Positions 51,571 through 55,554 of a stretch of DNA of 55,554 bases are shown here, piece after piece. Within the stretch, counting starts at the first letter, position 1. Each line of letters begins with the position of its first letter. Under the pieces are notes generated by a model. That model did no database searches. It was given only the letters and a program-made list of their open reading frames with translations, and had not been told where the DNA came from. Origin of the DNA: Chitinophagaceae bacterium (GTDB lineage Bacteria > Bacteroidota > Bacteroidia > Cytophagales > Cytophagaceae); assembly GCA_028288365.1 (NCBI GenBank), contig JAQBNU010000099.1:1-55554 (forward strand), written 5' to 3'. The position numbers were made by a program, and so were the translations under genes.

Positions 51571-52668
51571 ATGAGGTCAAGTGTCCTGTTGTTAACAGGT
51601 TTTATTGTTTTAAGTTTTAGTTCATTGGCCCAGATTACTGCCCCTAAATACAGTAACGAATTTTTGTCCATTGGTGTAGGAGCAAGAGGAATGGCGATGG
51701 CAAATGTGCAGACGGCGCTGGTGGACGACGTGACTTCAGGCTATTGGAATCCGGCAGGTTTGACCAGGATGAAACATAAATACGAAGTGGCCTTGATGCA
51801 TGCGGAATATTTTGCAGGAATTGCCAAGTACGATTACGGAGCGATCGCCATGCAGATAGACAGCGTCAGTGCAGTGGGACTTTCAGTGATACGATTTGGT
51901 GTGGATGATATTCCGGATACACGCTACCTGTTTGACAACAACGGAAACAGCAGCAGCACCGGGCAAATCAATTACAACAATATAAAATATTTCTCTTCTT
52001 CCGATTATGCCTTTGTGTTGACATACGGTAGAAAAATTTCTCTCATCAAAGGATTAAGAGTAGGAGCCAACTTTAAAGTCATTCATAGAACAGTCGGTGA
52101 CTTCGCCAATGCCTGGGGCTTTGGTCTGGACGCGGGTGCACAATTGGAGCGCAAGAAGTGGCAGTTTGGTTTGATGTTGAGAGACGTGACTGGTACCTTC
52201 AACGCCTGGACAGAAAATACTGCTCTCTTGCAAGACATCTATGCACAAACAGGCAATGACATTCCTCAAAACAATATAGAAGTGACCTTACCCAAAGCCA
52301 TTCTTGGTGTGGCCAGAGCATTTCAACTGTCTAAGAAAATCGGACTTACCGCGAGTACGGATTTGATCGTTACGTTCGACGGACAGAGAAACACCATAGT
52401 CAATAGTTCCTTTGCTTCTATAGATCCGGCGGTAGGTTTGGAAGCCAACTACAAGAAGATTGTTTTCCTGAGAGCAGGAGTAGGCAACATTCAAAAGGTA
52501 CAAGGCTTCGACAATAAAAACTATACCAGCGTGCAACCCAACTTTGGTATAGGATTGAAGATTTACAAATTCACTATCGATTACGCGTTAACAAATATTG
52601 GTAACGTATCCGAATCATTGTATTCCAATGTATTCTCCGTGAAATTTTCTTTTGACTCGTTAAACTAA
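51571..52668 (+). CDS. PorV2-type T9SS outer-membrane shuttle protein
   Basis: ATG at 51571 gives 365 residues (MRSSVLLLTGFIVLSFSSLAQ signal peptide). The frame to 51532 adds an unlikely leader. The mature start EFLSIGVGARGMAMANVQTALVDDVTSGYWNPAGL is the PorV/PorQ-family signature, and the rest is an outer-membrane barrel ending in FSVKFSFDSLN. PorV binds the C-terminal signal of T9SS cargo and carries it to the sortase PorU. Position directly before a C25 sortase-like gene fits the PorV2-PorU2 pair known in this phylum. It is distinct from canonical PorV, which should be elsewhere. Confidence 0.9.
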   Translation: MRSSVLLLTGFIVLSFSSLAQITAPKYSNEFLSIGVGARGMAMANVQTALVDDVTSGYWNPAGLTRMKHKYEVALMHAEYFAGIAKYDYGAIAMQIDSVSAVGLSVIRFGVDDIPDTRYLFDNNGNSSSTGQINYNNIKYFSSSDYAFVLTYGRKISLIKGLRVGANFKVIHRTVGDFANAWGFGLDAGAQLERKKWQFGLMLRDVTGTFNAWTENTALLQDIYAQTGNDIPQNNIEVTLPKAILGVARAFQLSKKIGLTASTDLIVTFDGQRNTIVNSSFASIDPAVGLEANYKKIVFLRAGVGNIQKVQGFDNKNYTSVQPNFGIGLKIYKFTIDYALTNIGNVSESLYSNVFSVKFSFDSLN

Positions 52669-55554
52669 ATGATTAAACGAATAAGCCTATCACTCTTTTT
52701 CATTTTTACAGTTTGTACTTCTCTATTGAAGGCACAGACCGGAAGAGAATGGATTGTATCGGGACAACCTTATTATAAAATACCGGTTGTTCAGGAAGCG
52801 GTATATGCCATCCCTTTTACACAGCTCAACAGTGCAGGGATCAGTACCATCGATCCGGCCAAGCTGCAGATCTGGTTCAGAGGAGTGGAGCAATCCATTT
52901 ACATCAATAACAGCAACGATAGTCTTTTCTTTTACGGTCATGGCAATGACGGTGCATTGGATTCCCTGATCTATGAACCAATGAACGCCAGAACCAATAA
53001 ATTTTACAGTCTGTTTTCAGATACGACCTATTATTTTTTAACCGTAGCTGCTGTCAATGGTAAAAGATTAAATGCCAATGCCGCTGTACCTGGCATCGTG
53101 CAGAGCAATCAGCGACATACAGAAATCGTATCGTATTCGGAGGATTACCAGGCAGGTCAATTGTACAGTTCGGATACGCACTTGACTCCGGGTGACATTG
53201 GCGAAGGATGGATGAGCAATTCGATCAGTCAGAGCGGAGCTACTCCCAAGGACTATACGATCAATGTACCGGTTTCCAACCTATACAGCGGTGGGGCCGA
53301 TCCGCAATTGGAAATCCTGCTGATAGGAACCAACAATAACACACACAACATTGACATCGTGATCGGCAATCCTTCTTCTCCATCACAAGTCTATTCCATT
53401 CCGTATTTCTACGCGCGCTCTGTTTATCGGTTCACGCAAACTTTCCCTTTGAGCAGCATGACAAACAATCAGCCGCTCAAGGTCACGGTGAGAGTCAAAG
53501 GAAATACCGTCGATCCGGATTTGGTAGCGGTGGCTTACCTGACCTTAAATTATCCTCAGACCACAGATGTGACGGGCAAATCTTTTTATACCCTGCAACC
53601 GTTAGCGGATAACAATGCAAAGACCTTGAGCTTTTCAGGGTTTACCAACACTTCTTTTTTATGGGACGTTTCTACGGAAGGTGCTTTTGTCAACCTGAAT
53701 TATAATTATATAGGCAGCGGCTCGGCATCCGCGGACCTGTTGTCTTCTGCATCAAAAGTTTTATACGTCAATTCATTTAATCCCGTTATTGGCATACAAC
53801 AAGTGGACATGACGCCTTATCCGGTCACGAGTGCAGAGATGCTATTGATTACCCATACGAAACTATTGAGCGGAACAGGAATAGATAACTTTGTTGCTCA
53901 TCGCAGTTCACCAGCGGGTGGTAGTATTTCCATTGCTGTAACAGATGTCAATAAACTATACAATCTATATACCTATGGTGAAAAACATTGCATGGCCATC
54001 AAACGCTATTGCCAGGAGCAGATTGATGGAGGCTCTCCCAAGTATTTGTTTTTAGTAGGAAAAGGAATCAATTACGATTATTTCGGTACGACGGATAATG
54101 GCGATTATTTCTATAGAAAAAATCCTGTTGGTTTCATTAATAACCACCATACCTACCAGCAATTAGATTACCGGATGGAAGATCTCATTCCTCCTTACGG
54201 ATGGCCGGCATCGGATTTATATTATACCATTACGGATCTTACCCTAAGGCCTAAACTCGCTACTGGACGTTTATCGGCCAGGACAGATGCTGACGTGAAT
54301 CAATACGTTGATAAATTGATGGCTAATGATACACTCTCTTCCAATGTCATTTGGAGAAAAAACCTGGTGCATCTGAGTGGTGGTAAAACATCGGATGAAG
54401 TGCAGAGCTTTCAGGCGGTAGTCAATGGGTTTAAATCCATTGTAGAGGGTCCTTTATTCGGAGGGAAAGTAGTGCGCTCTTATGCAAAAAATCTGAGTTC
54501 AGGAGCAGTAGATACCAAACTGATTTATAGCATTGCAGACGAAGTCAACAAAGGGATTTCTTACCTGACCTTCTTCGGACACTCTTCTCCTAGTATCATT
54601 GACCTGGACATTGGTAATGTGTCCAATCCGGTATATGGTTATAACAATGTAGGTAAATATCCTGTGCTGATCCAGGATGGTTGTCAGTCTGCGGAATTCT
54701 TTATACAAGGCTGTATTCCGGAAGACTGGATCATGACGCCTAAAAAAGGAGCCTTGTTGACCTTTGGTCATGGAGACATCGGTTATCCGACCTATATGCA
54801 AACTTATACCAATAATTTTTACAAACTAAACTTCGCGGACAGCAGGTACATCAATGCCTCCATGGGTGAGGTGCATAAAAAAACCATCGATACTTTTTTA
54901 ACCATTTATGCCAGTGATTACAATCCAGCCATTGTCAAAGCGCAGGCCACTCAATATGTGTTGCAGGGAGATCCCACGGTTAAAATGTACAAGCCGCAGT
55001 TAACGGATTACGCCATTGCCGGTGATGCGGAAGCAGGAGAGAAGAAAGTATTCATCTCTGCCTACAGCAATACCCCCATCTCTGCTACGGTAGATTCATT
55101 TGCCGTGGCGATTCCGATTACCAATTACGGATTGAGCAGCAGTAAAAACCTTCAAATACAAGTCAAGCATACAGTTATCAATAACAATGTCACGGTCATT
55201 GATGAAACATTTCCAATCAAAACAGTAGGTCCCATTGGTTATGTCGACACGATTTATTTTACTATTCGTGCCAATAATCCAAAGTTGCTAGGCATCAATA
55301 AATTTACCATTACGGTGGATCCTTTCGATTCTATTCCGGAATTCAATGAGCACAACAATGTAGCCACCTTGCAATACTATTTACCTTTGAGTTCAGTCTC
55401 TTGTCTGTATCCGTTGGAGTACAGTGTCGTGCACGACCAGCCGGTTTCTTTTGTCGCGCAATCCATTGATTTATTTGAAGCGCAAACCAACTACTATGTA
55501 GAGATTGATACCAGTCATTTGTACAACAGTCCGGCTAAAATCATCAAGACCATA
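52669..55554 (+). CDS. PorU2-type C25 sortase-like protein (3' truncated by the window)
   Basis: The gene starts with ATG at 52669, directly after the porV2 stop (52666-52668), and is open for 962 codons to the window end. A signal peptide (SLSLFFIFTVCTSLLKAQ) and a GREWIVSGQPYYKIPV start match PorU-like proteins. The C25 gingipain-type domain spans about 430-740 and keeps the catalytic His638 in FFGHSSP and Cys672 in QDGCQSAEF, followed by GALLTFGHGDIGYPTY. Beta-rich modules follow (DYAIAGDAEAGEKKVF...). PorU removes the sorting domain from T9SS cargo and links the protein to anionic LPS. The C-terminus, and any sorting domain of its own, is outside the window. Confidence 0.92.
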   Translation, partial: MIKRISLSLFFIFTVCTSLLKAQTGREWIVSGQPYYKIPVVQEAVYAIPFTQLNSAGISTIDPAKLQIWFRGVEQSIYINNSNDSLFFYGHGNDGALDSLIYEPMNARTNKFYSLFSDTTYYFLTVAAVNGKRLNANAAVPGIVQSNQRHTEIVSYSEDYQAGQLYSSDTHLTPGDIGEGWMSNSISQSGATPKDYTINVPVSNLYSGGADPQLEILLIGTNNNTHNIDIVIGNPSSPSQVYSIPYFYARSVYRFTQTFPLSSMTNNQPLKVTVRVKGNTVDPDLVAVAYLTLNYPQTTDVTGKSFYTLQPLADNNAKTLSFSGFTNTSFLWDVSTEGAFVNLNYNYIGSGSASADLLSSASKVLYVNSFNPVIGIQQVDMTPYPVTSAEMLLITHTKLLSGTGIDNFVAHRSSPAGGSISIAVTDVNKLYNLYTYGEKHCMAIKRYCQEQIDGGSPKYLFLVGKGINYDYFGTTDNGDYFYRKNPVGFINNHHTYQQLDYRMEDLIPPYGWPASDLYYTITDLTLRPKLATGRLSARTDADVNQYVDKLMANDTLSSNVIWRKNLVHLSGGKTSDEVQSFQAVVNGFKSIVEGPLFGGKVVRSYAKNLSSGAVDTKLIYSIADEVNKGISYLTFFGHSSPSIIDLDIGNVSNPVYGYNNVGKYPVLIQDGCQSAEFFIQGCIPEDWIMTPKKGALLTFGHGDIGYPTYMQTYTNNFYKLNFADSRYINASMGEVHKKTIDTFLTIYASDYNPAIVKAQATQYVLQGDPTVKMYKPQLTDYAIAGDAEAGEKKVFISAYSNTPISATVDSFAVAIPITNYGLSSSKNLQIQVKHTVINNNVTVIDETFPIKTVGPIGYVDTIYFTIRANNPKLLGINKFTITVDPFDSIPEFNEHNNVATLQYYLPLSSVSCLYPLEYSVVHDQPVSFVAQSIDLFEAQTNYYVEIDTSHLYNSPAKIIKTI

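Overview
The window is chromosomal DNA from a Bacteroidota bacterium, probably a free-living member of the Cytophagales or Chitinophagales. The evidence is type IX secretion system (T9SS) components and sorting domains, PorP/SprF and DUF5686 proteins, a GT3 glycogen synthase, weak or absent Shine-Dalgarno sequences, and TAnnTTTG-type -7 promoter elements. Genus and species cannot be fixed by reading alone. No rRNA, tRNA, CRISPR array, prophage or intact transposase was found.

Layout. 1-2040: the 3' end of a T9SS cargo gene, then a small unknown gene overlapping a CBS-PAS protein that ends after a histidine-kinase DHp helix pair. 2045-4700 (minus): namZ-fmt-folA. 4748-9590: an FtsX-type permease, two small proteins, hemG-dpm1 (minus) and a HAD phosphatase. 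9689-17533: arginine decarboxylase (minus) divergent from argS-glutathione peroxidase-metallophosphatase-glycogen synthase, then a fused SpmA-SpmB protein. 17688-21469: WG-repeat protein, cyclophilin, LRR-type T9SS cargo. 21670-31231: an apparent three-gene operon of a giant T9SS type B adhesin, a PorP/SprF membrane protein and an exported TPR-CHAT protease. 31774-39021: parE, then a patatin-DUF5686-TerB-like operon (minus). 39870-45347: lepA, then folD-queE and a PorE-like OmpA protein. 45456-50640: purB-methyltransferase (minus), a PaaE-like reductase, an M3 oligopeptidase. 50903-55554: a lipoprotein divergent from porV2-porU2; the latter runs off the window.

How the genes work together. 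T9SS is the thread: cargo (1-344, 20555-21469, 21670-26064), an SprF-type partner (26095), a PorE-like cell-wall anchor (43422) and the PorV2/PorU2 shuttle-sortase pair (51571-55554). The rest is housekeeping: folate and formyl-Met-tRNA, heme, queuosine, purine, polyamine and glycogen metabolism, translation and topology.

The non-coding DNA is unusually structured. Two unrelated families of 7-bp-periodic repeats sit at gene ends, often as inverted arms around terminator hairpins of unrelated sequence. There are also inverted pairs of a 33-bp palindromic element, a modular repeat with conserved ends and variable hairpin cores (four copies), a nested double inverted repeat before lepA, and an 11-bp-period array at 50781-50846. 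The best candidates for undescribed biology are the adhesin-SprF-CHAT operon and the heptamer-armed terminators.
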